Of a stretch of DNA of 50,339 nucleotides, positions 6,683 to 15,348 are shown one piece after another (position 1 is the stretch's first letter; each line of letters opens with the position of its first letter). The position numbers were made by a program, and so were the translations under genes. Location of the stretch: NCBI GenBank assembly GCA_905214875.1, contig CAJMNR010000030.1, positions 1 to 50,339 on the forward strand, in the 5' to 3' direction. The DNA comes from an uncultured bacterium. Its GTDB lineage: Bacteria > Bacillota > Clostridia > Lachnospirales > Lachnospiraceae. A model generated the notes under the pieces. That model was not told where the DNA came from, did no database searches, and saw only the letters and a program-made list of their open reading frames with translations.

Positions 6683-8812
6683 TTATTGAGCTCTATGCCT
6701 TCTTTCAATTCCATTATGGAAATTAACCGTATCCACAGGATCAACAGGAACTAAATTAAAGCTTAGTTCCACCTCTGACTCTCCTTCATTATAAAATTGA
6801 TGCAGAATACGTTCCATTACCTTGGTCGCAATATCATAGCCAATGCAAGGAAGCAAAATCGCGAACTGGAACTCACTTACTTTGCAGAAGCTGTCACCAA
6901 TTCTAAGATTTTTCTTAATCGTCAAAAATAACTTCTGCATATACTCTAAAAGTTTTGGCTCATTTACATACACCTTATTGTTAATGTCGAGTACACAAAG
7001 GTAAACGATCTTTCCTGTTCGAATCATATTCCTTGCTTCTAGCTGATAAATATGCTGGAACACATGTAAATCACAGTAAAATGCTCCAATTGCAACATCC
7101 TCTTCTCTCATCAGCGATTCCACTTGTTCAATCTTGCGTTTCCTCTCCTTGGTCGTCTCCACAATGTCAAGATACAAATTCATAATAGATTCCGGAGGCG
7201 CAATTCCAAGTTCTGAATAATACGACTCTACGATATACTCAAAATGCTCCAAAGCCTCCTTATTTCTCTTAAGCTTAATCAATGCCAATATATAATAATA
7301 ATGAATACGGTCATCAAAAGAATCTGTATACAGATTTTTCTGGCAAAGGCCAAGGATTTTTAAATATTCCTTTTTCTCATAACAAAGTGCTAACAGCTTA
7401 GAATACATTTCATAATACATATTGCGATACCAGTCACGCTGTTCATTAATCCAAGAAACGCGTTTGACATTTACTAAAAAATCATCATGATACAGTTCAA
7501 CGGCATGTTCACATAAGCTATATTGTCTTTCCTTATCCTTCTCCTTTACTGCTTCGAGATACAAGTTCTGAAACAACTCCGTATCAACAATGCACATATA
7601 GTTGTTATTCCAATGATATGTACCATTGATTACAACGATTAGTTCTCGTATGTAAGTTAAGTGTAGTACTTTTAAATCAGCTTTTAATGCATTTAAAAGC
7701 TCTTTGATTTCATAGTTTTCATCGATTACTTCTTTGTTTGGCCAAATTGCCCGAATCAATTCTTCTTTACTATACTCTTTAAATCGGTGGGTAATTAAGA
7801 ATACTAAGAGCAGTAACACGTTCCTTCTCTTTTCTTCCTCAAGCGTCAAAGTTCCCTCTTTCGATAATAACTTTAGATTTCCAAATAAGAATACTTCCAC
7901 CTGACCTCTCATATCACCTGTTTCATTCCAAACTGTCTGATTCCTTCCAAGGCTCTTTGCCCGATAAAGTCTCTTATCTACTTGATCCACAAACTTAATA
8001 ATCTCGTGGTCTGAAGGAATAATCGTATTTCCTCCAATGCTGACTGTCACAACCTTCTCAGCTCTGCTATAGAGATGCTCGATATTAAGCTTCTCGACAT
8101 TCTTTCGCATTTGGTCGACTAGTGTATACGCTTCTTTTTTTGGTACTCCTACTATTACAACGACAAACTCTTCTCCTCCATATCTTGCAAGAAATCCATT
8201 TTTAGAAGGCAAGCTGTTCTTAAGTTCTTGCGCCACTTGCTTTAATACACTATCTCCTTGTAAATGTCCATAATTGTCATTGTATTCTTTAAAGCAATCA
8301 ATATCTATGATTGCAATGCTGATTGGCTGTTTTGTACGTAATGCCTTATTCCAATACTCTCCCACCTTTTCATTGTAGGTTCTTCTATTTGGCACGGAAG
8401 TAAGCCCATCTAACATGGCGATATTCTCGATTGTCTTTCTGTAGTCATATAATTCGATATGATTCTTAACTTTAGCTTTAATGACGCTTGGATTAAATGG
8501 CTTTGTAATATAGTCAATTGCACCTAATTGTAATCCTTTTTCTTCACTCTTTTCATCATTTAAGCTTGTAATGAACATAACCGGTATGGATCTTGTCTTT
8601 GGGTTCTTCATCAACTTCCTAAGTATTTCAAATCCATCCATTTCTGGCATAATGATATCGAGTAAGATCAGGCTTAACGGCAGCTCGTTTGCTTGCTTAA
8701 TGCCGTCTTTCCCGTTCTTTGCAATACATATGTCATACTCGTCTTTTAACATAACATATAATGCATTAATATTTACAATGCTATCATCAACAATTAAGAT
8801 CTTATGTTTCAT
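6683..8812 (-). CDS. REC-GGDEF-SARP/BTAD-like composite regulator
   Basis: This 709-residue protein combines four parts. Residues 1-120 are a receiver domain (D9/D10, phosphoacceptor D52, T82, K104). Residues 130-295 are a GGDEF domain with an intact GGEEF at 212-216 and DxD at 170-172. The RxxD inhibitory site is absent (SKNG at 203-206). Residues about 303-395 look like a winged-helix SARP/OmpR-type domain (LFGNLKLLSKEG...SKEELIRAIWP). Residues about 405-560 form a helical BTAD/TPR-like domain. The last ~140 residues (IVYLCVLDINNK...IGDSFCKVSEFQFAILLP) resemble a degenerate GGDEF domain lacking the catalytic motif. The ATG overlaps the kinase stop codon (ATGA), so the kinase is its probable phosphodonor. 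DNA binding is inferred; the receiver and cyclase domains are clear. Confidence 0.85.
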   Translation of the reverse strand: MKHKILIVDDSIVNINALYVMLKDEYDICIAKNGKDGIKQANELPLSLILLDIIMPEMDGFEILRKLMKNPKTRSIPVMFITSLNDEKSEEKGLQLGAIDYITKPFNPSVIKAKVKNHIELYDYRKTIENIAMLDGLTSVPNRRTYNEKVGEYWNKALRTKQPISIAIIDIDCFKEYNDNYGHLQGDSVLKQVAQELKNSLPSKNGFLARYGGEEFVVVIVGVPKKEAYTLVDQMRKNVEKLNIEHLYSRAEKVVTVSIGGNTIIPSDHEIIKFVDQVDKRLYRAKSLGRNQTVWNETGDMRGQVEVFLFGNLKLLSKEGTLTLEEEKRRNVLLLLVFLITHRFKEYSKEELIRAIWPNKEVIDENYEIKELLNALKADLKVLHLTYIRELIVVINGTYHWNNNYMCIVDTELFQNLYLEAVKEKDKERQYSLCEHAVELYHDDFLVNVKRVSWINEQRDWYRNMYYEMYSKLLALCYEKKEYLKILGLCQKNLYTDSFDDRIHYYYILALIKLKRNKEALEHFEYIVESYYSELGIAPPESIMNLYLDIVETTKERKRKIEQVESLMREEDVAIGAFYCDLHVFQHIYQLEARNMIRTGKIVYLCVLDINNKVYVNEPKLLEYMQKLFLTIKKNLRIGDSFCKVSEFQFAILLPCIGYDIATKVMERILHQFYNEGESEVELSFNLVPVDPVDTVNFHNGIERRHRAQ

Positions 8813-11421
8813 TTTATCTCTCCTAACGACTCTCTTATTTTGGTAAGTGTTTGTTTTGCCAATTCAAAATCATAATGTTCAATCTGGTTTATCAAAAGGT
8901 CAACTGGACCGGCCAAATCCTCCCGATAAAGGATTGCATAGATGTTCTTAACTTCCTCTACTGCAGTCGCACTATGGATTGCAATTAGCTTTTCCAGCCG
9001 GCCGATAAGTCCTTTCGCTTTTTCGCTGTCATACCCCTTTTGATACGTTGTCATTGTGATGGAATCTGCATAAGGAATTAATTCTTTTAACACAAGGGAC
9101 AGTTCTGTTATAAATAACAGAATCATGTTTTTATCTACTGATTTTTTGGGAATCATCTCTTCTAATCTTCTAGAAAGATCTTCAAGCCTTACTGCTCCGA
9201 TTGTCTTAGCTAATCCCTTTATCGTATGAAGGTAGACCATTGCTTCCTTCTCGTCACTTCTAATCAGTTCACGAATTCTTTCCCTGTCTTCTCCATACTC
9301 TTTAATAAAACCAAATACGATTTTGTTATAGAGAAACTGATCATTATCTAACTGTTTCAATGCTTTTTGATACTCAATATGACTAAATGAAAAGGCGTCT
9401 ACTTCCTCTGTATTGGTCTCTTCCACAGCTGTGCAGGCTGCCTCTTCTATGTATAATTCTTCCTGCTGTAAATACTTCTTTAATATTGCTTCCATCTTTT
9501 CAATGTTGAGTGGCTTAGTTATATAATCATTCATGCCCGCCTCTTTACATTCTTTCCAGGCAACTTCCATCTCATTTACTGTCATTGCAACAATCGGTGT
9601 CCTCACATTTTCTTGCCGAATTTTTTTACATGTCTCAATTCCAGATAGGCTTGGCATAACGATATCCATAAAAATAATATCAAATACTTGTTTACGGACT
9701 AATTCGATTGCTTTATATCCATCCTTTGCTACTGTAACCCTTACACCGAATTTTTCTAACAAATCGCAGGCAACCATCTGATTCGTACTATTATCCTCTA
9801 CGATTAAAAGGTCCCCTTTATAGCGTAAAGCTTCTTTCTTACTCCTATGATCGTTCTCCGCTTGAAGGACAAGATCCTGCTTGCATTGTTTTAAAGGAAG
9901 TGCAACATATACCTTGGTCCCCTCATTTTCCTTACTGAAGACTTTGATTCTTCCTCCCATGGTTTCAATCAATTCCTTAGAAATGAGCATACCAAGTCCG
10001 GTTCCATTCTGCTGCCTTGTCCGGATATCTCCTTCCCGACTGAAGGGATCGAAGATATGGGTAAGAAACTCTTCCTTCATACCGATTCCCGTATCCTTGA
10101 TAATGAACAATAATCCTTGCTCCCTTTTTCGGATAATCAATTTCACATATCCCTGCATCGTATACTTGACTGCATTAGATAACAAGTTGGTAAGTATCTG
10201 ACCCAAACGCACGCTGTCTCCACTATAGGTATCTGGTACATGCTCTTCCACCTCAACTAGAAGCTTTATGTTTTTCTCCCTCACTTTGATTGCTAACATA
10301 CTTACGACCTTCTTGATCACAAGTTGCAAGGAAAATGCTTCTTCATAAAGCTTGATTTCATCTTCTGTTATTTTAGAATAATCCAGAATCTCATTAATGA
10401 TTTCTAACAAGTCCATTGCACTTTCATCGATTTTCTCTAAATACTGATACACCTTATACGAACGTGGTTCATCCAGTGCAAGACTCGTAAGACCGATAAT
10501 TCCATTCAGGGGTGTTCGAATTTCATGACTCATCTTTGCCAAAAACTCCATTTTGGCACTTAAGGCTGCTTCTGCTTGTATCTTAGCCATCTGCAGTTTG
10601 GTTATATCACGATACGAACCACGATATCCTGTTACATTGCCTTCGTCGTCTATAAGGCCAAATCCATTCTGCAGCACCCAATGACGGTCCCCCTCCTTGT
10701 CAATGAGTTCGACCAGTTCGTCCTGAATCTCCTGCCCCGTTTCCTTGTAAATCTTTTTCAAGGCATGGGCTTTCTCTTTACGTATATCTACCGGGAACTG
10801 CTCATAATAGTACTTCCCGATATATTCTTCTGGTTCGCATCCAAGCATCGTACGGATTCCTTCGCTAATATAGATAAAACGTCCCATAGCATCTAGTTCA
10901 AAGAAAAACTCATTGGTGACCGCCGAAAGTGTATGATAGCGTTCCTCGCTATCCTGTACGAGCTTTTCAGCCAGAAAACTATCCGTTACATCTGCCAGCA
11001 CGCAGCCACATTGCTGTTCATTCACCTGATAACAGGTGATCTTGATATAACTTTCTTCTGTCTCCTCGTATTCAATAAATGCCAAGCGGTTTCCCTCTGT
11101 CACGACTTGTCCACAAACCTTGATAAAACGTTCGCTGTTATTCGGAAATATCTCCTTAATTGATATACCAATCACATCTTTTCCCTTAAGACTGCTGTTC
11201 TCCTCTAAAGATTGATTGATATAAGCAAATGTTAAATCAATTGGTTCTTTTTCAGTGTTATAAACAACATTGAATAACGCATATCCCATATTAATTTCAT
11301 TAAAGACATGGTTTAAATCCTTTCGTTCTTTTTCTACTTTCTGAAGCTGGCTTTTCAGATTTTCGTACTCTTCTTTTAGTAAGGTATTCACTCTTCTTAA
11401 TTTTTTTAATTTATTAAACAT
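8809..11421 (-). CDS. PAS-hybrid sensor histidine kinase with REC and Hpt
   Basis: This 870-residue cytoplasmic kinase starts with a coiled coil (residues 1-40). Two PAS domains follow; the second, about 160-275, ends in VTGYRGSYRDIT. HisKA carries the phosphorylated His in MSHEIRTPLNGI. HATPase_c has NLLSNAVKY, DTGIGM and GTGLGM. A receiver domain (LLIVEDNSTNQ, phosphoacceptor in IIFMDIVMP) comes next, then a C-terminal Hpt domain with His in YLHTIKGLAKTIG. No transmembrane segment is seen, so the signal is probably internal. Start 11421 is preferred over 11448 because AAGGGG lies 7 nt upstream, while a TATAAT box overlaps the region just before 11448. A complete His-Asp-His relay leading to the downstream receiver is likely. 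Confidence 0.92.
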   Translation of the reverse strand: MFNKLKKLRRVNTLLKEEYENLKSQLQKVEKERKDLNHVFNEINMGYALFNVVYNTEKEPIDLTFAYINQSLEENSSLKGKDVIGISIKEIFPNNSERFIKVCGQVVTEGNRLAFIEYEETEESYIKITCYQVNEQQCGCVLADVTDSFLAEKLVQDSEERYHTLSAVTNEFFFELDAMGRFIYISEGIRTMLGCEPEEYIGKYYYEQFPVDIRKEKAHALKKIYKETGQEIQDELVELIDKEGDRHWVLQNGFGLIDDEGNVTGYRGSYRDITKLQMAKIQAEAALSAKMEFLAKMSHEIRTPLNGIIGLTSLALDEPRSYKVYQYLEKIDESAMDLLEIINEILDYSKITEDEIKLYEEAFSLQLVIKKVVSMLAIKVREKNIKLLVEVEEHVPDTYSGDSVRLGQILTNLLSNAVKYTMQGYVKLIIRKREQGLLFIIKDTGIGMKEEFLTHIFDPFSREGDIRTRQQNGTGLGMLISKELIETMGGRIKVFSKENEGTKVYVALPLKQCKQDLVLQAENDHRSKKEALRYKGDLLIVEDNSTNQMVACDLLEKFGVRVTVAKDGYKAIELVRKQVFDIIFMDIVMPSLSGIETCKKIRQENVRTPIVAMTVNEMEVAWKECKEAGMNDYITKPLNIEKMEAILKKYLQQEELYIEEAACTAVEETNTEEVDAFSFSHIEYQKALKQLDNDQFLYNKIVFGFIKEYGEDRERIRELIRSDEKEAMVYLHTIKGLAKTIGAVRLEDLSRRLEEMIPKKSVDKNMILLFITELSLVLKELIPYADSITMTTYQKGYDSEKAKGLIGRLEKLIAIHSATAVEEVKNIYAILYREDLAGPVDLLINQIEHYDFELAKQTLTKIRESLGEIK

Positions 11422-11455
11422 CGATTGTCCCCTTACATTTATTTCCATTTTTTAC

Positions 11456-11464
11456 ATTATAGCA
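11456..11464 (-). promoter_or_regulatory. Extended -10 promoter of the hybrid kinase operon
   Basis: On the minus strand TGCTATAAT is an extended -10 box, about 35 bp before the chosen start. The -35 region falls in the preceding terminator and is poor. The same nonamer precedes the DUF3810 gene. Confidence 0.6.
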
Positions 11465-11475
11465 TAATCATACGA

Positions 11476-11532
11476 AAAAAGCTTTGTAAAAATAGCAGAT
11501 ATTTCATGCTCTATTTCTACAAAGCTTTTACA
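11476..11532 (-). terminator. Terminator of the SGNH hydrolase gene
   Basis: An AAAGCTTTGTA...TACAAAGCTTT stem with an inner AAATAG/CTATTT pairing is followed on the minus strand by a run of six Ts. It separates the SGNH gene from the kinase promoter. Confidence 0.85.
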
Positions 11533-11560
11533 TTTTTTATTTATTATACAAAATCCTATA

Positions 11561-12667
11561 TTATGATATTGCGAGTCCTAATATAGTAAAGCAGTCTTGA
11601 CGGGAATCTTTTGCCCTTCTGATTTCTACGGTATGTACCTTTTCTTCCTCACTCCTATAAAATTCCCGATAGTCTGCGAAACTTCCCCATTTTCCAACAA
11701 AGTTAGCATCTATGAAGCCCATTTTTTCGCCATCAATCAAAACCTCAAACACACCACTAAGCCCATCCTGTGTCCCGTAATAAATCACACCGATATTTTT
11801 TGCATATACTTCAAAGGTAATCCGACCACCTGCCGTAGTCCGAAATCCATAACGAAATGGCACCTTTGACAGTGTAACAGGATGGAAGAATTCCGATTCA
11901 AGTGGAATACAGTTCTTTTGATTGACCATCTTGGCATTCCGATAGATATCTTTAGTAAATGGCGGCTTCAATTCATCACTAGACATCGTATTCTGTTTAT
12001 CAGTGATAGCAAGTGTCTCCTCTAAATAAGTGGTAAGTAAAGATGCAATGATAAAATGCCCCGTATTCTCCGGATGGGTATCGTCATGGTTAGATGCCAG
12101 CAAGCTCCAGCTTAACTGGCCAGATGCCAATTCATCAATAATGGCATTACGATAGCTAATCATTGGAAAGTCATAATATCTTCCGATTTCTTCTTGCACC
12201 TTCTGATTATCGGCGCCATTTCTCTGAGTAAGGAATAATAAGAGGATGGCAGGATCAGAATCCCAAAGATAAATCTTTCTAAGCAAGCTATCATAACTAT
12301 CCACGTTAATCTTACGTTCATCGTTTACAGCAAACTCAACAACCACGAGATCCGGATTTTTATTTAGCAAATCGGTTTCAACTCGATGCACTCCAAGGTA
12401 AGAATCCGTTGCACCAATTCCTGCATTTACATACTCTACCTTATCTATTCCAAACTGTCTTGCAAACCATTTATACGTAAGTGCTGCATAGCAATTCTCT
12501 TCTTTTGGAATCGCATTACATCCAGCAGTAATCGAACCACCGATAAAACCGACTGTTATCTTCCTTCCTGCTTTTACTTTTTTCATTACCTTTATAAGGC
12601 GACCTTGGTTCCCTCTGCTAATCAATGCTTTCTCATACATATTCCTTATATCCGCTAACGTAACCAT
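11561..12667 (-). CDS. SGNH/GDSL hydrolase family protein
   Basis: This 368-residue cytosolic protein has the SGNH blocks. VGFIGGSITAGCNA carries the nucleophile Ser (block I), NAGIGATDSYLG the block II Gly, VVEFAVNDE the block III Asn, and DDTHPENTGH the catalytic Asp-His (block V). The C-terminal ~120 residues form a separate beta-rich domain (FEVYAKNIGVIYYG...FEVLIDGEKMGF). This two-domain form resembles carbohydrate deacetylases of the SGNH type. No signal peptide is present, so an intracellular oligosaccharide esterase is plausible. It has its own promoter and terminator. The substrate cannot be read from sequence. Confidence 0.88.
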   Translation of the reverse strand: MVTLADIRNMYEKALISRGNQGRLIKVMKKVKAGRKITVGFIGGSITAGCNAIPKEENCYAALTYKWFARQFGIDKVEYVNAGIGATDSYLGVHRVETDLLNKNPDLVVVEFAVNDERKINVDSYDSLLRKIYLWDSDPAILLLFLTQRNGADNQKVQEEIGRYYDFPMISYRNAIIDELASGQLSWSLLASNHDDTHPENTGHFIIASLLTTYLEETLAITDKQNTMSSDELKPPFTKDIYRNAKMVNQKNCIPLESEFFHPVTLSKVPFRYGFRTTAGGRITFEVYAKNIGVIYYGTQDGLSGVFEVLIDGEKMGFIDANFVGKWGSFADYREFYRSEEEKVHTVEIRRAKDSRQDCFTILGLAIS

Positions 12668-12702
12668 GAAATCACTCCCATCTTCCTATTATGGATAGCT
12701 CT

Positions 12703-12731
12703 ATTATACCAAATAACAGGGGCAAGCTACA
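12703..12731 (-). promoter_or_regulatory. Extended -10 promoter of the SGNH gene
   Basis: TGGTATAAT (extended -10) is preceded at 17 bp by a weak -35 (TGTAGC). It lies about 35 bp upstream of the start codon. Confidence 0.55.
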
Positions 12732-12757
12732 GGGATATCTTACTTATTTTCCCATAT

Positions 12758-13864
12758 CTATTTATTCTTATAATTCTCAACGAGAGGATCTTTCATGGAA
12801 TTGATTCTCTTCCACTCTTTTGAATCTGGTACTTTCACAGTCTCTGAGCGATTCTGATATAAAAACCGTACGATATTATAGCAGTCAATCCAGATCTCAT
12901 TATTTCCTTCTTTTTGAGACTCATCGAAAATAATCTGCATGCCAAAATGTAAATGGGCCGTTTCAATGTTGTTTACATTTTCTTTCGTACTATATCCTGT
13001 CCTGCCAAGATAGCCGATGACATCTCCTGCTGTTACAACGCTTCCAACTTCTAAATTGCTGGCATAAGGATAATTTTGACGCAGATGTGCGTAATAATAG
13101 TATCGTTTTTTATCAAAGCTTCGAATTCCGATTCTCCATCCGCCATACTGATTCCACCCTAATGCTTCTACGACTCCTGACTCTACGGCAACAATAGGTG
13201 TACCAATCTGTCCCATCATGTCATGTCCTAGATGTTTTCTTTTATATCCATAGGATCTGGACACTCCAAAATCATCAAAATCACTATATGGGAAATTCTT
13301 TGCAATTGGAAGATATGCTTTTAGTCCATATTGCTCCTGCCATGTCTTTGCGACCTTTCCATCCTCCTGTACGACTTCCATCTGGTATACACCAACAAAT
13401 CCGCCTAAGATTGCCTGGTACGAATCATAATAATATTGGTAGTATTTTAAGTCTTTCGTCAGATCTTCCATGGTCGTCTTTTTACTCTTAAGTTCCTCGA
13501 CCACTTTATTTAGCTCACTCTGTTTATATTTCTTAAAGTCGCCACCATTTTTACATGCAAGATAGGCGAGCAATTGAATCCAGTCAATATGTACATCCGT
13601 TTTATAGGTTTCAACATCCACCTTATAGGCATCGTTCATTGCAGTATAGGTCACGTTAAAATCTACCCACTTTATATAGTTGTCCTTTGGCTCCTCTGTT
13701 GCGAACACTTCTGCATCCTCGTTGTTTTCCGTTTGATCTGACATTACGAGTAAATCCTTCATTCCTCCTTTTATGTCCTTTTTTCCGATCAAAAATACAA
13801 ATGCTAGTACGAATACTAAGATTGCTTCCCCTAGCACTGCGTACTTCATTTTATTATTTTTCAT
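12758..13864 (-). CDS. M23 family metallopeptidase, membrane-anchored
   Basis: This 368-residue protein has an N-terminal membrane anchor (AVLGEAILVFVLAFVFLIG), a variable helical region, and a C-terminal LytM/M23 domain. Zinc ligands are visible in HLGHD (HxxxD) and HLHFG (HxH), with the conserved PIVAVESGVVEALGW and GDVIGYLGRTG between. It should cleave peptide cross-links of peptidoglycan, or act in spore or cell-wall remodelling like SpoIIQ/SpoIVFA-type LytM proteins with intact ligands. Start 13864 has GGAGG at proper spacing; the upstream ATG at 13876 overlaps that site. Confidence 0.9.
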   Translation of the reverse strand: MKNNKMKYAVLGEAILVFVLAFVFLIGKKDIKGGMKDLLVMSDQTENNEDAEVFATEEPKDNYIKWVDFNVTYTAMNDAYKVDVETYKTDVHIDWIQLLAYLACKNGGDFKKYKQSELNKVVEELKSKKTTMEDLTKDLKYYQYYYDSYQAILGGFVGVYQMEVVQEDGKVAKTWQEQYGLKAYLPIAKNFPYSDFDDFGVSRSYGYKRKHLGHDMMGQIGTPIVAVESGVVEALGWNQYGGWRIGIRSFDKKRYYYYAHLRQNYPYASNLEVGSVVTAGDVIGYLGRTGYSTKENVNNIETAHLHFGMQIIFDESQKEGNNEIWIDCYNIVRFLYQNRSETVKVPDSKEWKRINSMKDPLVENYKNK

Positions 13865-14002
13865 GAGATCCTCCATTCGTTAAGTCGTAATATCTTATGA
13901 ACGGATTGGACAGAAAATACTAGCTTTCTTTCGCATATTTTTCATTGTAAATTTTTTACTATTCTTGTACAATTATCTTAGATACAAAGAGGAGGTATGC
14001 CC

Positions 14003-14665
14003 ATGGATTTGACGGAAATGAAGGTAAGCTGTTCCTATAATTCTGCACTCCAGATCAAAGTCATTGCAGGACACTTTGCTACGAATCATTCCCATATTAA
14101 TTACTACATTGATTTGAACACAACAAAAGCAAGGCAAAAAGAAGCATTAGCCGTTGCACGAACAATGGCTAATGAATATGTCGCAAATACGGTAATTGAT
14201 ACGATTGTCTGTATGGACGGCATGGAGATTATCGGTGCATATCTTGCGGAAGCATTAACCGATGCTGGAATCATGTCCATGAATGTCCATCAGTCAATCT
14301 ACATAATCACTCCGGAATACAATTCGAGCGGTCAATTAATCTTTCGAGATAACATTATACCAATGGTAAAAAACCGACACATACTTTTACTTCTTGCAAG
14401 TGCAACGACTGGAATTACAATTGCCAAAAGCCTAGAATGCATCGAATATTATGGCGGATACATTCAAGGCATCAGTGCAATATTCAGCGCCGTTGACCAA
14501 ATTCATGGTCACCGGATCAACACCATTTTCCGTACAAATGATTTAAACGACTATAGAACCTATCCTCAAAAAGACTGTCCGTTATGTAAAAAAGGCCAAA
14601 AGATTGATGCCATCGTTAATCGTTATGGGTATTTAAAGCTGGTAGACAAGCAGACTACGCCATAA
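14003..14665 (+). CDS. Orotate phosphoribosyltransferase-like protein
   Basis: This 220-residue protein has the type I PRTase layout. TVIDTIVCMDGMEIIGAYLAEAL matches the substrate-loop region. ILLLLASATTGITIAKSLE occupies the PRPP-loop position, normally VDDVxTTG; the two acidic residues are replaced by Ala/Ser but TTG is kept. The tail contains CPLCKKGQ, a CxxC motif also seen in many clostridial homologues annotated as OPRT. The start at the third codon (14003) is chosen because GGAGG is 7 nt away; ATG 13997 would be only 1 nt from it. It is a single gene, away from pyrimidine genes, so a regulatory or non-OPRT function is possible. Confidence 0.75.
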   Translation: MDLTEMKVSCSYNSALQIKVIAGHFATNHSHINYYIDLNTTKARQKEALAVARTMANEYVANTVIDTIVCMDGMEIIGAYLAEALTDAGIMSMNVHQSIYIITPEYNSSGQLIFRDNIIPMVKNRHILLLLASATTGITIAKSLECIEYYGGYIQGISAIFSAVDQIHGHRINTIFRTNDLNDYRTYPQKDCPLCKKGQKIDAIVNRYGYLKLVDKQTTP

Positions 14666-14777
14666 ACTTAGACTTGCATTCCACTCCTAGAATATTTACA
14701 ATAGATATTGTGCATAACCTGGTATTTTATGGTTAATATTCTATAAATACTAGGAAATTACGATAGGAGGTTTTAGC

Positions 14778-15227
14778 ATGTCAAAAATTGATGACGTACG
14801 TGCAGAAATGGTGGCTGCAATGAAAGAACATAATAAGCCACGTAAAGATGCCCTCTCCATGTTGTTAACCGTGCTTAAGAATAAACAAATCGATAAGCGG
14901 GCTGATTTAACGGAAGACGAAGAAAATGAAGTTGTATTAAAGGAAATCAAGCAAACGAAGGAAAGTTTAGATACTGCTCCTGCAGACAGAACGGATTATA
15001 TTGAAGAATGTAAGCTAAGAATCAGCGTATATGAAGAATTTGCTCCAAAGTTCTTGTCTGAAGATGAGATTAAAGACATTATCAAAGATGTAATAAATAC
15101 ACTTGGTATCACTGCCCCTACTTCTAAGGACAAGGGTAAGATCATGAAAGAATTAATGCCAAGAGTCAAAGGAAAATCCGACGGAAAAGTTGTAAACCAA
15201 TTAGTAAGTTCATTCTTTAGTGCCTAA
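14778..15227 (+). CDS. yqeY: GatB/YqeY domain-containing protein
   Basis: This 149-residue protein is a stand-alone YqeY domain, related to the tRNA-binding tail of GatB. Recognisable motifs are MKEHNKPRKDALSMLLTVLKN near the N-terminus, YEEFAPKFLSEDEI in the middle, and GKIMKELMPRVKGKSDGKVVNQLV at the C-terminus. The family may assist tRNA-dependent amidation, but no defined role is established. AGGAGG lies 7 nt before the ATG. It is followed by a strong terminator. Confidence 0.93.
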   Translation: MSKIDDVRAEMVAAMKEHNKPRKDALSMLLTVLKNKQIDKRADLTEDEENEVVLKEIKQTKESLDTAPADRTDYIEECKLRISVYEEFAPKFLSEDEIKDIIKDVINTLGITAPTSKDKGKIMKELMPRVKGKSDGKVVNQLVSSFFSA

Positions 15228-15268
15228 TTTTCGTTTGCAGCATAGTCTATAAAAGGTTTTCAAATGTA

Positions 15269-15324
15269 AAAGAGCTTTTGCAATAGGGATATGTTATCCT
15301 CTATTATGCAAAAGCTCTTTTTAT
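15269..15324. terminator. Bidirectional terminator, yqeY / GH3
   Basis: AAAGAGCTTTTGCA (15269-15282) pairs perfectly with 15307-15320. A second inner stem (ATAGGGATA/TATCCTCTAT) and flanking A/T runs complete it. Both convergent genes can use it. Confidence 0.88.
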
Positions 15325-15348
15325 ATCTACCTACTATATGATACTTAA

